From contig JAQGBZ010000178.1 in the NCBI GenBank assembly GCA_034687125.1, positions 62,001-126,000 of the forward strand: DNA of 64,000 bases, given 5' to 3'. Both the position numbers and the translations under genes were made by a program. The notes under the pieces are model-generated. The model saw nothing but the letters and a program-made list of their open reading frames with translations, searched no databases and was not told where the DNA came from. Positions 49,547-60,666 of the stretch are shown here, piece after piece; the first letter of the stretch is position 1; each line of letters begins with the position of its first letter. The stretch is from Neelides folsomi. Taxonomy: Eukaryota; Arthropoda; Collembola; Neelipleona; Neelidae.

Positions 49547-50031
49547 ATGAATTCTCTTGTTAAATTTCTCGCTGTTTTATTAATTTTCTTAACCATCGAG
49601 ATTTCAAATGGAGTTTCTTCAAAATGCAAAAAAGAGTCAATTAATGCTAAGTATTTTAGAAAGTCTTGATTCTTTTGGGGATGGAAATTGCAAGTAAGAA
49701 AGACTTGATCATATTTTATGATGGGTTTATGATTTTAATCCTTTAATATTTAATATTAACAACAATAATTTAAATTTCTCTTTAAAGATCGCTTTACGAA
49801 GCAGAAAAATGTTTAAAAGATGAAAAAATAATTGACGATTGTGAAACATTGGAAGAAAACAAATATGCTTACTTAGAAAAAATTGAGATAAGGAAAAACA
49901 AAATGAAAACAGATTATAATAGAAAATATTGCAATAATGCTATTTCATATCGTTACAATTTGGAACTTTTACTTTCTGTATTTGTCATTCAAGTACTAAT
50001 ATATAGAATATATACAAATATCATGTATTAA
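49547..50031 (+). CDS. Small secreted protein with hydrophobic C-terminus
   Basis: MNSLVKFLAVLLIFLTIEIS is a signal peptide. The next coding piece, ESLDSFGDGNC, ends at a CAA|GTAAG donor at 49693. The second exon, 49788-50031, continues in phase (KSLYEAEKCLKDEK, DDCETLEENK) and ends with a hydrophobic stretch (LELLLSVFVIQVLIYRIY), like a tail anchor or GPI signal. In the first exon, the signal-peptide frame and the ESLDSF frame differ: reading straight through gives TGA at about 49668. Either a one-base error or frameshift near 49655, or an unseen splice, joins them. Family not recognised; four cysteines in the mature part. Confidence 0.5.
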
Positions 50032-50193
50032 TATTACATATATATTACAATATTACCTACATGCCTACTTTCATTATAACAACCCTATTACATACTTATA
50101 GTGATTATATCTATGTAGTTCTTTATAGTGTATTTATATTATATCTGTATAATAAAGAAATTAATTTATTCGATCATTATAGTATGTAATTGC

Positions 50194-51954
50194 TTAATTA
50201 AAAAATAATATTTCCTTTAAAAATATCAAAATATCAATTAATAATAAAACTGACAACAAATAAAACACCGTTGATACTCTTGAATTTATTCCGATTTTTT
50301 CAATTTCATTTTCCGAATTTGTATTATTTTGCTTTCTATTCATACTATATCTGAAAAGATAATTTTCATTTTTAAAAAGGAAACTTATAATTCCAAAGTC
50401 TCTCCATTTAAGCAAAGTGCGAGTCAACCATTGTCGTCCATAACCTTCAAAAATCCAAGTTCGGTCTGATCTTAAAGATTCTCCTTTAATCGCCATTGGT
50501 TTGCAATTAATTCCAGAGCTTGAGTTAGAGTGTTTATAAGAATTCAAAATCGCTTCAGCTTTGTTTTCTTGAATCGGCATGATTATTTTGATTTTTGGAT
50601 CTAATAACAATTTTCTCATACCATTCCGGTCCAATGTTTCATTTATTTGGTAAATGCTATCATTTAGTTTATCCAATATTTTAAATTTATTAAATTCAAT
50701 TCTATAAAACACAATGTTAAACAAATCATCAGAACTTATAGGGCTGTACAATTTATAATTTCTCTCAACCAATTCTTTTATGTTGCTCATTGAAACTTCC
50801 AATCGTGGTTGAATTACATTTGAAGTAAACTCGGCTTCATAAGTGTTTGACGTAACAATTGCAAACAAAGTAAAAATAATTTTGAATCTGCATTTAAAAT
50901 TTGATGGATCTTGCCGAACCAAATTAGAAAAAAGGACAATTATATTATTAAATATATTATTATTTTTTGAAGTAAAGATCATTAAGATGGCTAACATTAC
51001 TATCAATAGGAATATTGAAATCCAAGTGTCGAATTTAAAACCTGTGGCCCAAAGAGAATAATCTTGTGCTTCAATTTTATAATCAAAATCGCAGTATGTA
51101 ATTACGTAATTTATGCTATTTTGTGTAAAGTAGGATTTATTGGTTTTATAAACAAATGGCCATGAATTTTCAGAAAAAAATAAACTTGTGTAATATTTTG
51201 AAATTTTTCCAAAATGTGCACTTGGAAAATATAAAGCTGTGAAATTATAAATAACACCAAGTTGTTCAATAACGCGATAATTAGCCAAACAATAAGGATA
51301 TGTTCTCCCCTTATAATTAGTCGCTAGAGGACTCAAACAATATTTTTTGTCGGCTTCTTCAAAATTCGAATCTTGAACGTCTATTACATTATTATCAAAA
51401 TTATTATTGAATTGATAATTGAAATTAAACAATCCATCAATTTTCTGTAAATGAATATTTCGGTAAGGACAAAATAAATAATAATTTGTTGTTGCATTTT
51501 GCACATTAATAAAATAAATTTTACTGTTTGAGAGTTTGGCAGCTTTAATAATAATATTTTGATCAAAATGGCTTAAAATTGCCAAAAATAAAATAATTGA
51601 CGAGTTGTAAATATAATTTGTATATTTTGATAATCCAAATGAATATTCGTTTAAATTATCATTGAATGAAATTTGACATCTTGAATCTTTAAACTTTAGT
51701 GTGATATTCATTATTTTTTCAGAGTAGTTTTTATAGTTGATTTTGGAATCAAAGTCAAGATGTTGGATTAGAAAAGGATCAGATTTTTGACTCAATTTTA
51801 TTGCAAATTCATTTTGATCAACTTTATTCAATGCTATTAATTTATTGCAATTTTCAAATTTATTCAACAAATCAATTCTTTTAAGCTGTTCAAATGACAA
51901 ATTTATCCAAATTGTTGTTAATGCTAAATAAATCAAAAGTGTTTTTAAATTCAT
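50194..51954 (-). CDS. Ionotropic receptor (divergent IR), intronless, IR2
   Basis: Single-exon gene of 586 residues for an IR-type ion channel. MNLKTLLIYLALTTIWINLS is a signal peptide. A long Asn/Ile/Tyr-rich ligand-binding part precedes TM1 (about 309-328, TWISIFLLIVMLAILMIF). A pore-like segment and TM2 (about 357-375) follow. The S2 lobe has ELVERNYKLYSPISSDDLF and a last lobe with RQWLTRTLLKWRDFG, then TM3 (about 562-582). Unlike IR1, IR3 and IR4 it has no introns, suggesting an old retrocopy or intron loss. The canonical iGluR ligand residues are not recognisable, which is common in divergent IRs. No internal lesion. Confidence 0.85.
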   Translation of the reverse strand: MNLKTLLIYLALTTIWINLSFEQLKRIDLLNKFENCNKLIALNKVDQNEFAIKLSQKSDPFLIQHLDFDSKINYKNYSEKIMNITLKFKDSRCQISFNDNLNEYSFGLSKYTNYIYNSSIILFLAILSHFDQNIIIKAAKLSNSKIYFINVQNATTNYYLFCPYRNIHLQKIDGLFNFNYQFNNNFDNNVIDVQDSNFEEADKKYCLSPLATNYKGRTYPYCLANYRVIEQLGVIYNFTALYFPSAHFGKISKYYTSLFFSENSWPFVYKTNKSYFTQNSINYVITYCDFDYKIEAQDYSLWATGFKFDTWISIFLLIVMLAILMIFTSKNNNIFNNIIVLFSNLVRQDPSNFKCRFKIIFTLFAIVTSNTYEAEFTSNVIQPRLEVSMSNIKELVERNYKLYSPISSDDLFNIVFYRIEFNKFKILDKLNDSIYQINETLDRNGMRKLLLDPKIKIIMPIQENKAEAILNSYKHSNSSSGINCKPMAIKGESLRSDRTWIFEGYGRQWLTRTLLKWRDFGIISFLFKNENYLFRYSMNRKQNNTNSENEIEKIGINSRVSTVFYLLSVLLLIDILIFLKEILFFN

Positions 51955-52819
51955 TTTTTATTAAGAGAAATTGCTAATTCTTAATATCAAAATAATTTAA
52001 TTTTTTTAAACTTAATGTTCCCAGAATCAATTTCTCATTTTCTTTTATATTCCAATTGGCAATTAATAATTTAACCTTATATTATTCATTAAATCATTAA
52101 TTATTCATTAATTCTTTGACTTTGGTTAAATGTTAAATCAAATAAATTGAATGTAATGTAATAATTCATTTAATATTACCATTGTGTTGTTAGAATTTAG
52201 TTCCTTGACGTCAATACAACTTGCCACATTTTCTTTTATTATGCAAGATGTTTATATAGGCAATCAAGCACGAAGTCAAAATAAATTGTTTGAGTTTACT
52301 ATTGAATTTTTAATTACATAAAGTAATTAATAATAATTCACAAATGTAGTTTTTTTATAATAACTTAAGTGAATTTGTGAATATCATTATATAAATACAA
52401 ATATAACATTAACATCACGCGGGTACGTTTAAGTTTCCAGTTTCCATATAACTTTTTTCTTAAACACATTTTCCAATTGGAAAATAAATATTAGATATGT
52501 TATAGCAAAATTATTGTTATTCAAATGAACAGATCTATCTTTTAATTGTGGTTTTGCATTTGAAAAAGTTTTTTTTAAAGTAAGCCATATCCGAATTTCT
52601 CAATAATAGAGATAATATTAGACCAATATCAAATTACACCTGATAAATATATACACTTTAAAATATAAAACTAAAAATCTGTTCATTCGAATAACAATAA
52701 TTTTGCTAGTATATAAGAAGCGAAAGTTATTTCTGTTATTTCATTTATTTCTAACTTTATCAATCATGAAAAAAGTAGAAAAGTACACACAAATTTACTT
52801 TGAGGACATGTAAATTCAC
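51955..52819. other. Upstream region of IR2
   Basis: AT-rich non-coding DNA. AATTATTGTTATTCAAATGAACAGAT at 52511-52536 (given here only by position: 52511-52536) recurs inverted near 52679-52705, making a ~195-bp foldback that may be another small MITE. No gene. Confidence 0.4.
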
Positions 52820-53213
52820 ACCTAGGTACGATATACATATGGGCTGAGTTTTATTTTTCCCTCCAGCTTTTTTGGCAAATTTTGAAAATTGCCAATGTAC
52901 GTAAATGATACGGATATTATTTACCATAATGACAATTGCCAACTGCCACGATGGCAATTTTTCTGTTGCCATATTGGCAATTGCTATGATGCATTTTATT
53001 TAATTTATTACATGTTAGGTTAGGTTAGGTTAGGTTATTTGGCGAAAGACGTCATTCCCATTAATTCTAACCTAACCTAACCTAACATATCCAAAAACAA
53101 TAGAATACAATCAACTACGAGTCAGAAAGCAATTGCCAGCTTGGCAATTGCCAAAATTTGCCAAAAAAGCTGGAGGGAAAAGTAAAACTCGGCCATACAT
53201 ATGTACCTAGGTA
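52820..53213. mobile_element. MITE C: ~390-bp foldback carrying internal TTAGG arrays
   Basis: The arms are reverse complements over roughly 60 bp: ACCTAGGTAC, ATATGG, GAGTTTTAYTTTTCCCTCC, AGCTTTTTTGGCAAATTTTG. Further in, AATTGCCA/TGGCAATT words recur. The centre has four head-to-tail TTAGG units around 53016-53038 and their inverse (CCTAA units) at 53069-53085, facing one another. No ORF. A non-autonomous DNA element. Confidence 0.85.
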
Positions 53214-53339
53214 TGTAACCTAGCTATTTTAATCTTCAAATCAATACACATTTCATATCACAAGTGGGGACAAATATTACTTAATTGATAAGAGATTAAA
53301 TGTAGTAATTAAATTTAAAACCTTGGAAAATGGGTTTAT

Positions 53340-53500
53340 GGCAATCGGCGGTAACCGCCCCGCCTTAATAACTATGACTTCGGCTCCATACTAAACTATC
53401 CTCCATATTTGTTTCACGTTTCAGCGACCTTTCGTGTGAAAGGCCGCTCAGTAAAATGCGTTATAATCTCATTATAGAAACCCCATTCGAGTTTCCAATG
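53340..53500. other. Locally GC-richer unique segment
   Basis: Contains CGGCGGTAACCGCCCCGCC and nearby short self-complementary words (CCTTTCGTGTGAAAGG at about 53430-53445). This stands out from the AT-rich flanks. I could not fit it to tRNA, snRNA or 5S structure; it may be a repeat or an unrecognised RNA. Confidence 0.25.
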
Positions 53501-53584
53501 TTAGCAAATTGTGAAGCTAATTTCTTGACAAAAAATTCTTTGACCATTAATTAAACCGAATCGTAAACAGCTGCATGCGACGAA

Positions 53585-53714
53585 CTATAGTCCATTCACT
53601 CTGAATAAAATCGACAAACCAAAATTGGCGCCTAATTAATCCCATTCATTTACATAGAAATATTTAGGCGCAATTTTTGGTTTGGCGATTTTATTCAGAG
53701 TGAATGGGCTATAG
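53585..53714. mobile_element. MITE B: 130-bp foldback, same end motif as MITE A
   Basis: Left arm starts CTATAGTCCATTCACTCTGA and runs through ATAAAATCG and CAAACCAAAATTGGCGCCTAA. The right arm is its near-perfect reverse complement, ending GAATGGGCTATAG. Shares the CTATAGYYCATTC terminus with the element at 6097. Confidence 0.9.
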
Positions 53715-54423
53715 TAATCCATTCCAAATGGACACCTATCATGTTAATCCAAAAAGTTAATATGTTTAACCACTCTTAAACTACGGGTATAAGCTACTGA
53801 TCGCAAAACCCCGGAATTAAATTGTGTGTACCTATTTACAAGTTATATTACGTTATATAAACATAAAAAATTCACCATTTAGAATTACATAAAGAAAAAT
53901 ACATTAGTAAGAACATAGAAATAAGTTAATAAAATTAAAAATATTTTTAAAATTCGAAATTTTTCTAAAATTTATATAATGATAAAAAATTTCCATCGTT
54001 TTTTCCGTATATTCCCTTTAAAATTGTGAGTTTTGTATGTATTTTATTATGATTTCAATCCCTCAACCCTCAACTCCGGGTTGGCTTTTAGCATTCAACC
54101 CCGGTGTTCGCCACGGAAGACGACCCCGGGGTTCATTCACTAGTATAAGCAAATTAACAAATATTAATAAAAGAAATTCTCAATATACAGAATGTAATAT
54201 TATTACAATTTTATTAGTCTATTGAATGTTTATTATTTCCAAAAATGAATTCAAATTATTTGGTGGGACTCAAGACACAATTAGCATTATTATGATGAAG
54301 ATAAAATCTATATCTTATCAATAATGCAAAAACTCGTGGTCATTAAAATAGATTTTTTGGGAAACAATTACACTTATGTCAAGATTGGATCCATGTTCAT
54401 TAAAGTTTAAAAAAGGTTACAAA
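53715..54423. other. Intergenic upstream of IR3
   Basis: AT-rich, with one GC-rich patch near 54060-54140 containing CCCCGG repeats in both orientations. It should include the IR3 promoter. No gene is visible. Confidence 0.4.
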
Positions 54424-57400
54424 ATGATCACAAATTTTTACTTGAATTTTGTATTACTTCTCATCAATTTTAAAATTTTAAAATCAAGTTCTACCCAAAA
54501 TTGTTTAAAACTACTAAACATATTTAATCATTTTGACATTATAATTAAATCTGCAAATTGTAATTAACATATTTTAAAAATAAATTTTATGTAAATACTT
54601 TAAAATAATATATTAATAAATAATATAATCCTATAAACATAAAATAATTAAATGCTCCTTATTATTTAAGCAAAACGATTTATAGACAATTTAGATAAAT
54701 TAAATGAATACCAAATATCGTTTTTAAATGAGAAAAGTGAAGATTTAAATTACAATGATTGGCGAAAACTTATCCTATACATTCAAGATTCGACTGATAA
54801 TAATGAGACAAACACATACATTAACTTCACCAATGAAGTAAGTAATAAAAAGATATTCATTTAACTCATATAATTAAACCAAATTGAAATCAAATATATA
54901 ATTTATGAATTTTTTGTCCTTAAAAATTTCATTTAAATTTCATTTAGATATTAGATTTCAATAATGTTCAAGATCTAAAGTTTTCTTGGGATCCTTATTT
55001 CATTATTTGTATGAAAATGAATAATTCTTCAAATTTCGAGTCTAACAATGCTATTAGAAACATTCCCTACTCGAGTAATATATTTATAGTGACGTATAAC
55101 AATAGAAAAACTTTTACTATAAATGAAATTTATAGTTATAAAACATTAACAGTAATCCAAGAAATTGAAAGTAGAAATTCATTACATATTTACGATTTTC
55201 TAATGAAAAATTCCAGAAGGTCGAATTTAAATTTGATTCCAATAATTGGAATTTCAATCGTAAGATTATTGAAATATAAAATAAATATTTAATTAAGTAA
55301 AATTTGATTAAAAGTATACTTGCGCAGGAATTACTTCAATACAGATCTGCAACCAAGTTTAAAAAAAAGAATAATCAATCCGAGATGGATGAATTTGAAA
55401 GTGGATTTAAAGTTGATGAATTTCGATATCTTAGAGATGCTTGTAATTTTACGTATGTAATCCATTGCCCATTGCATATTAAAATATTGTTTTGAAAATT
55501 TTTCAATAAGTTCAAGTATTTGATTTAATGAAATTTCAAAATTCGCTTATATTAGTGAACGCGCCCTTGTTGGTAAAGGTTTTGTGCGCGAAGGAGTTAA
55601 TGGAACTCTGACTGGCTCGACTGAACAAATTAACGACGATCTTGGAGATATTTCAATTTCAGCTACTGAATTTCTTTTATATCGAGTTTCTGGTCCCGAT
55701 GGAATTACATTTTTGCATCCAACTTTTCAAAATAAGTAAAATAAACTTATGATTTTATATTTAATTAGTAAAATCACCATATAACGTATAATATTATTAC
55801 AAAATATTATATTGTAATACTTAAACGAGATTATAATGTACATTTTTTGCATATTTGAAGCATAATTGCAATTTTTAAGCAACCACATTCAAGTTCGAGT
55901 AGAGATTTTTATATTTCATCATTTAATATTGACACCTGGCTAACAACCATTGGATCATTTCTCTTGATAATTTTGACTTTTAATGCAATGAAAAAAACAA
56001 GAGAAATTTGCCAAGTTTCCGATGAAAATGATAAAACATTTATTAATAGTATTGAAATATCCACAATAAGCATTTTTTGCCAACAAGGTGGATTAAAACA
56101 ATCAATATTTATTTTCATAAACTAATTTGTTTAATCAATCATATACGTATATTTTTTATTTCAATTATAAATTAATAAATGGTATTCAGGTACTCATGAC
56201 CATCCTGGTTCTTATTCATTCAGAATTGTTTTAATAATTACTTTGTTCATAACCAATTTATTGTTCATTGCCTTCTCAGCTTCATTCATATCAGTTTTGA
56301 GTGGTGAGGAAAAAAATTAACGAATAATTTAATAATTTATTGCAATTATTCTTAATTGGTATTTTTTAGTAAAAATTGATCCAATCAACTCGTTTAATGA
56401 ACTACTTTCTGCCTCATTTCAACTTTATAGCGACAATTACATACCTACGTCAAAATACTTCATTTATGTAACATATACAAATAACATATTACAATATGAT
56501 ATAAACATTGCAACCATTATTCTCAATTAACTTTACACTATGTATTTATGTACTATGTACAATGTACTATGTATTTATGGTACTTATATCTGTATAGAAT
56601 AATTTATGTAATTTAATAATAAATTCTTAAATATGTATATGAGAATTTATTATTTTTAAATTCTATAATGAAAAAAATTATTTTGAAAGGAACTTGAAAC
56701 TGCAAATATAATCCCAACCCGATCCAAAAATGAAAGCAATCAAAATATTTCAATTGTATTAGAAAAAATTACTCAAAATATAAAATCAACAATTATTACA
56801 ATTTCTGATTCTGTTTATCCCGTTTTGACATATCAAAAATATGATCCAGAGTTTATATGTGAAGAATTTTCTAAAGTCAATGTGTGGGATATGAGATTGA
56901 AAGAAAGCATGTTTGTTAAAAGAGGATCGCCATTAAGATCTTTATTTAATTACAAGCAAGTTTTATTATAAAACTCTATACATTGAATTTTTGGCTAGGA
57001 TTTACGAGCTCGGATTCAATCCTCAACATGACACTCCATAGTGGGCTTACCATCCCCTCCATGGTGACTCGATGGCCTTTTCATCATGGAGTGTGTCATT
57101 GTAAAGTTTTAATCCTCCATGACATTCTGGAGATTTTTGGTTTTTTCACCATGAAATGTCATGGTGAGGATTGAATTCTCCATGAATTACTGAGTATTTT
57201 TGGCTATTTCACCATAGAGTCTCCATGGACAGGGGGTGGTGAGCTCACATGGAATGTCATGGTGATGGTTAAATTCTCTATGAAATTCTGAGCATATTTG
57301 GTTTTTTCACCATGGTGAGAGTGGTGAAGGTTCCATGGTGAAGGTGGTGAGTTCCCTGGTGTGACGAGCTCGTTAATCCTAGCCGAATTTTTATAACATT

Positions 57401-57671
57401 ATAGCTAAAATGATCCTCAAATGTTAATCAGCTGAATTGTGAATTATTTTAATATTTTAATAGAATTGTCGGAATGCAAGAACGAGGTATTATGAAGCGT
57501 CTTGGAAAAAAATACATTAAAACAACATCAGTTGAATGCTTAAATAAATTAAAAGGCAGCGAAAAAAATGATCTTTTTATTAAAGATATTATAAGTCCAA
57601 TTGGAATTCTTGTAATTGGGCAAGCAGTAGCATTAATAATTTTATTTATTGAATATTTCAGTTTCAAATAA
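54424..57671 (+). CDS. Ionotropic receptor with conserved iGluR pore, IR3
   Basis: Ten exons: 54424-54559, 54671-54837, 54948-55259, 55328-55452, 55556-55735, 55861-56087, 56190-56303, 56370-56467, 56690-56955 and 57464-57671; 610 residues, every phase consistent. MITNFYLNFVLLLINFKIL is a signal peptide. The ligand lobe has ISATEFLLYRVSGPDG. TM1 is in DTWLTTIGSFLLIILTF; the pore keeps FCQQG, and TM2 ends SASFISVLS, the IR form of the iGluR gating motif. The S2 lobe includes FVKRGSPLRSLFN and IVGMQERGIMKRL; TM3 is PIGILVIGQAVALIILFIEYF. The last intron uses a GC donor (AA|GCAAGT) and contains a transposon. It looks intact and is the most canonical IR in the window. Confidence 0.9.
56993..57384. 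mobile_element. MITE D: 392-bp element in last intron of IR3
   Basis: Ends GGCTAGGATTTACGAGCTCG and CGAGCTCGTTAATCCTAGCC are inverted repeats of about 20 bp with one mismatch. An 8-bp direct repeat GAATTTTT flanks it at 56985-56992 and 57385-57392, as in hAT-type insertions. The interior repeats CACCATGG-based words (TCACCATGGAG, GTCATGGTGA) in both orientations. No transposase. Confidence 0.92.
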
Positions 57672-57692
57672 TAAATTAAATGCCACAATTGG

Positions 57693-57898
57693 TTATATTC
57701 TAATTTCAATCAAATATATTATTCCAGCTAATGCAAAAACAATAAATAAAAATAGTTCTTTTATATGTTGTAAGCGTATTAAAATTTCTTGCCGATTTTG
57801 ACCAAAATTCATTTTCATATTGTTTATAAATTCATTAAATTGTTCATTTTATTTAGAAGATAAAAATCGTTGTGTGTAATTGACAAAAGAAGTTTTTC
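57693..57898 (-). pseudogene. Truncated copy of the last exon of an IR4-type gene
   Basis: Minus-strand frame KTSFVNYTQRFLSSK, then a TAA where IR4 has Glu, then NEQFNEFINNMKMNFGQNRQ and a membrane span ending at TAA 57695-57693. It aligns along its length to IR4 residues KTSFLNYTQLFLSSKENEQF and on. The 5' side stops abruptly at the repeat starting near 57899. It is a duplicated, non-functional terminal exon 3' of both IR3 and IR4. Confidence 0.85.
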
Positions 57899-58045
57899 CA
57901 TGGTTCAAAACCATGTTCCATGGTTCCAGCGTGCGTTTGAATAAGAATGGGGATTAGCGCCATCTAACCTAATCTAACCTAGCCTAACATATAAGAATAG
58001 GGAACCATGGTGCCCCATGGTTCTAGCAGGGTTTTGCAGAGACTC
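57899..58045. repeat. Insertion-like repeat with CCATGGTTC and CCTAAC words
   Basis: Two direct copies of a CCATGGTTCYAGC...GGTTTTG-like block about 110 bp apart bracket a CTAACCTAATCTAACCTAGC stretch, a degenerate TTAGG array. It sits exactly where the IR exon fragment is truncated. Termini are not clear, so class is unknown. Confidence 0.5.
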
Positions 58046-58128
58046 AGAATCTCAGCCGAAATAATACCTAATAAATATACAACTTTTTTAAATATGTACA
58101 AACAAAACAACAAATTTGTTCATTTGAA

Positions 58129-60666
58129 TTACAATAATTTTATTCCAAGTTCAATCAAAAATATTATTCCAGATAATGTAAAAACAATGGATAAAAATAA
58201 AAACAGATCTTTTATGTGTTGTAAACGAATTAAAATTTCTTCACGATTTTTACCAAAATTCACTTTCATATTGTTCATAAATTCATTAAATTGTTCATTT
58301 TCTTTAGAAGATAAAAACAGTTGTGTGTAATTGAGAAAGGAGGTTTTTGCTAATTGGTTTTTCTTTTGGAATTCTAGATATATTTTCCGTCCCTCGTTTT
58401 TTGAACTTCTCAATAAAAAATACTCCCTATTGAAATGACATAATATTAATTCCAAATATGCAGTTATATTTATCATCTCAAATTAATTTAATTCATGCTA
58501 TGCCTATGTATTGCTATATATATAACGTAGAGTTATAATTTTATTTACCATTCTTGGAAAAGTCCTGCTTGATTAATTCGGCCAATAAAGTTATTTATTA
58601 AAGTTTTATATTTAAACCCTTTTCTAAAAGCCCAACCACTTTTTAATTCAATCATTTCTTTTGGAGATGAAAACCAAATGTCGCTTAATTTGTTTTTTAA
58701 CCCAACGCTTGCTTGAACTTTTACTGAATTAATTTTGTTAAAAAAGTTAAACCCAATACACGAAGTTTGTCGAATTAGAGGGAAAACAAAACAATCGTTC
58801 ACATTTGTTCTTTTTGAGTTGTTGCTAAGCCTTTCGAGAACTTTATCCAAAATTGGATTCCCTATAAAACATACAGAGTTCTTTAAAAGCCAAATATTTA
58901 AATCAATCAATTTGCTTTATATTTTAAATAGAAAATATTGATTGCATTTACTTTTAAAATTATTTAAATTACAAAATTGTATATGGAAATTTAATATCCT
59001 TTAAAGAATTTACCAAATTGCTCTTGTTGAATATTTATGTAACATGAAATGTTATAACTTGACGTTAAAAGTTCAGAAAGATTTTTTGGATGCTCTCCAG
59101 GCTTCAATTCAATTATAAAGTCAAATAACTTGGATTTATAAGAAGATCCAATAACAATAGCCGAAATCCACCAAAAACCAATCAAAAATTTCAGTTCATT
59201 ATTAATTCTTAAAAATTGTGGTTGTTCAAAAATGGCTCCAAATAATTTTAGAATGTCTCCATATTCTAATAAAAAGTGAATTTCGGAGATTTATCATTTA
59301 ATGAATTTTAAAATTTAAAATTGCATTTTATTAATTTTATTACTATTGTCTTAGTATTGTACCTTTATAAAGAACTAACATTTTAAATTTATTTCTCGTA
59401 AATCTTAGACCAAAACTTAAAATTGTAAGGGCTAAAAAACTCATAGCAATTAAAATCCATACTTTGGTTGAATATGGATTAACAAGAAGTTCAATTAAAT
59501 ATTTTGATTTTCTGGTATTTGAAATATAAAAATTTATATAATCGTAGTACACTGGACTTGTATATTCAAGCTCCCATGGAAAATCATGAAATGGAATTAA
59601 ATTCGTTGCTACGTGCAGTTGTTGTGTATTCAATAATCCCACGAGTCCATCCCACTCATTTCCAACTTTAGTTCCAATTTTCTGAAATTATAATTATTGT
59701 AAATATTGTCAATAAAAATCAAATAATTACTATTATGTAGAACCATATTTAATTTTTAAAACTTACCAAAACTTCAGTAAGTCTTGCATTTCTACATTGA
59801 AAATTCATATGTTTACAAAGGGTTTGGGTTGGGAATTCTTGCATATCAATTGTAGTTGATGTTGAATCTAACCCACTTACAAGACTTGACAGATTTGTAT
59901 AAGGAGCTTCAAAATTGCTAACAGCTTTTTGAATTGCGCTCCAAGATTTTATACTGAATGGGTTGCCAAATATCAATTCGCCTTTAAAATTCAATTATTT
60001 TACAAATTCAATTACTTCCACATACCTTCATTACATTCATTTAAATAGTATGCATTGTATATTTAACTGGTATTTGCTATTTTATAAATTTATAATTAAA
60101 TATGTTGTACTTGAATTATATTTCAATGAATTCATTTCAGGCATCCAATTAAATGAAACATCGCAAAGTTCATAAAAATCTACAAAACGATTTCTTTTCC
60201 ATGTGCCTCTTAACACAAAAAGTGAATTGAAATTTTTTGATAGAATATTGCACAATTCTAAATCATCCATTGTGTCACTTTTATAAATTAGCCTAATATT
60301 GTTAGGAGAATATTTTTTGTACTGAAAATGACAAAAAATTATTATTAAGCATTTGATTGAGTTTTCAGAACATTTCAATTAATTAAAGTATTATTCATGT
60401 GTATCCAATTGTTATGATTAGTTTACTTTGATAAATGTTATTAAATTTTTAGTTTGGTTTTCCCAATTTATATCAAATTGAATGTTTAGTGCTGAGTTTT
60501 TATGTTTTATAACAAATGGTATAAATTTATAAACTGAAAAATATGGATTTAAAAGAATATTTATATTTTGAAAATTTTCATTGTGTTTTGTAAATCTAAT
60601 TCTTATTTTCCCGTTTGTTAAAACTGATAGATTAATTAACAAACCACAAAAAATTAGGAATTTCAT
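58129..60666 (-). CDS. Ionotropic receptor (divergent IR), IR4
   Basis: Seven exons on the minus strand: 60666-60427, 60321-60111, 59981-59767, 59681-59363, 59265-59014, 58861-58549 and 58426-58129; 1848 nt, 615 residues, all phases match. MKFLIFCGLLINLSVLTNG is a signal peptide. S1 has GNEWDGLVGLLNTQQLHVAT; the usual ligand arginine is absent (IPFHDFPWELEYTSP). TM1 is KVWILIAMSFLALTILSFGL, TM2 FLIGFWWISAIVIGSSYKSK. S2 has SSPKEMIELKSGWAFRKGF, a common IR signature, and TM3 is FLFLSIVFTLSGIIFLIEL. Exon 6 and 7 proteins match IR5 closely. It is tail-to-tail with IR3. Confidence 0.88.

Noticed and set aside
53016-53085. True telomere or interstitial telomere fusion
   Set aside because: Only four TTAGG units per side, enclosed in a transposon-like inverted repeat with normal genes beyond.
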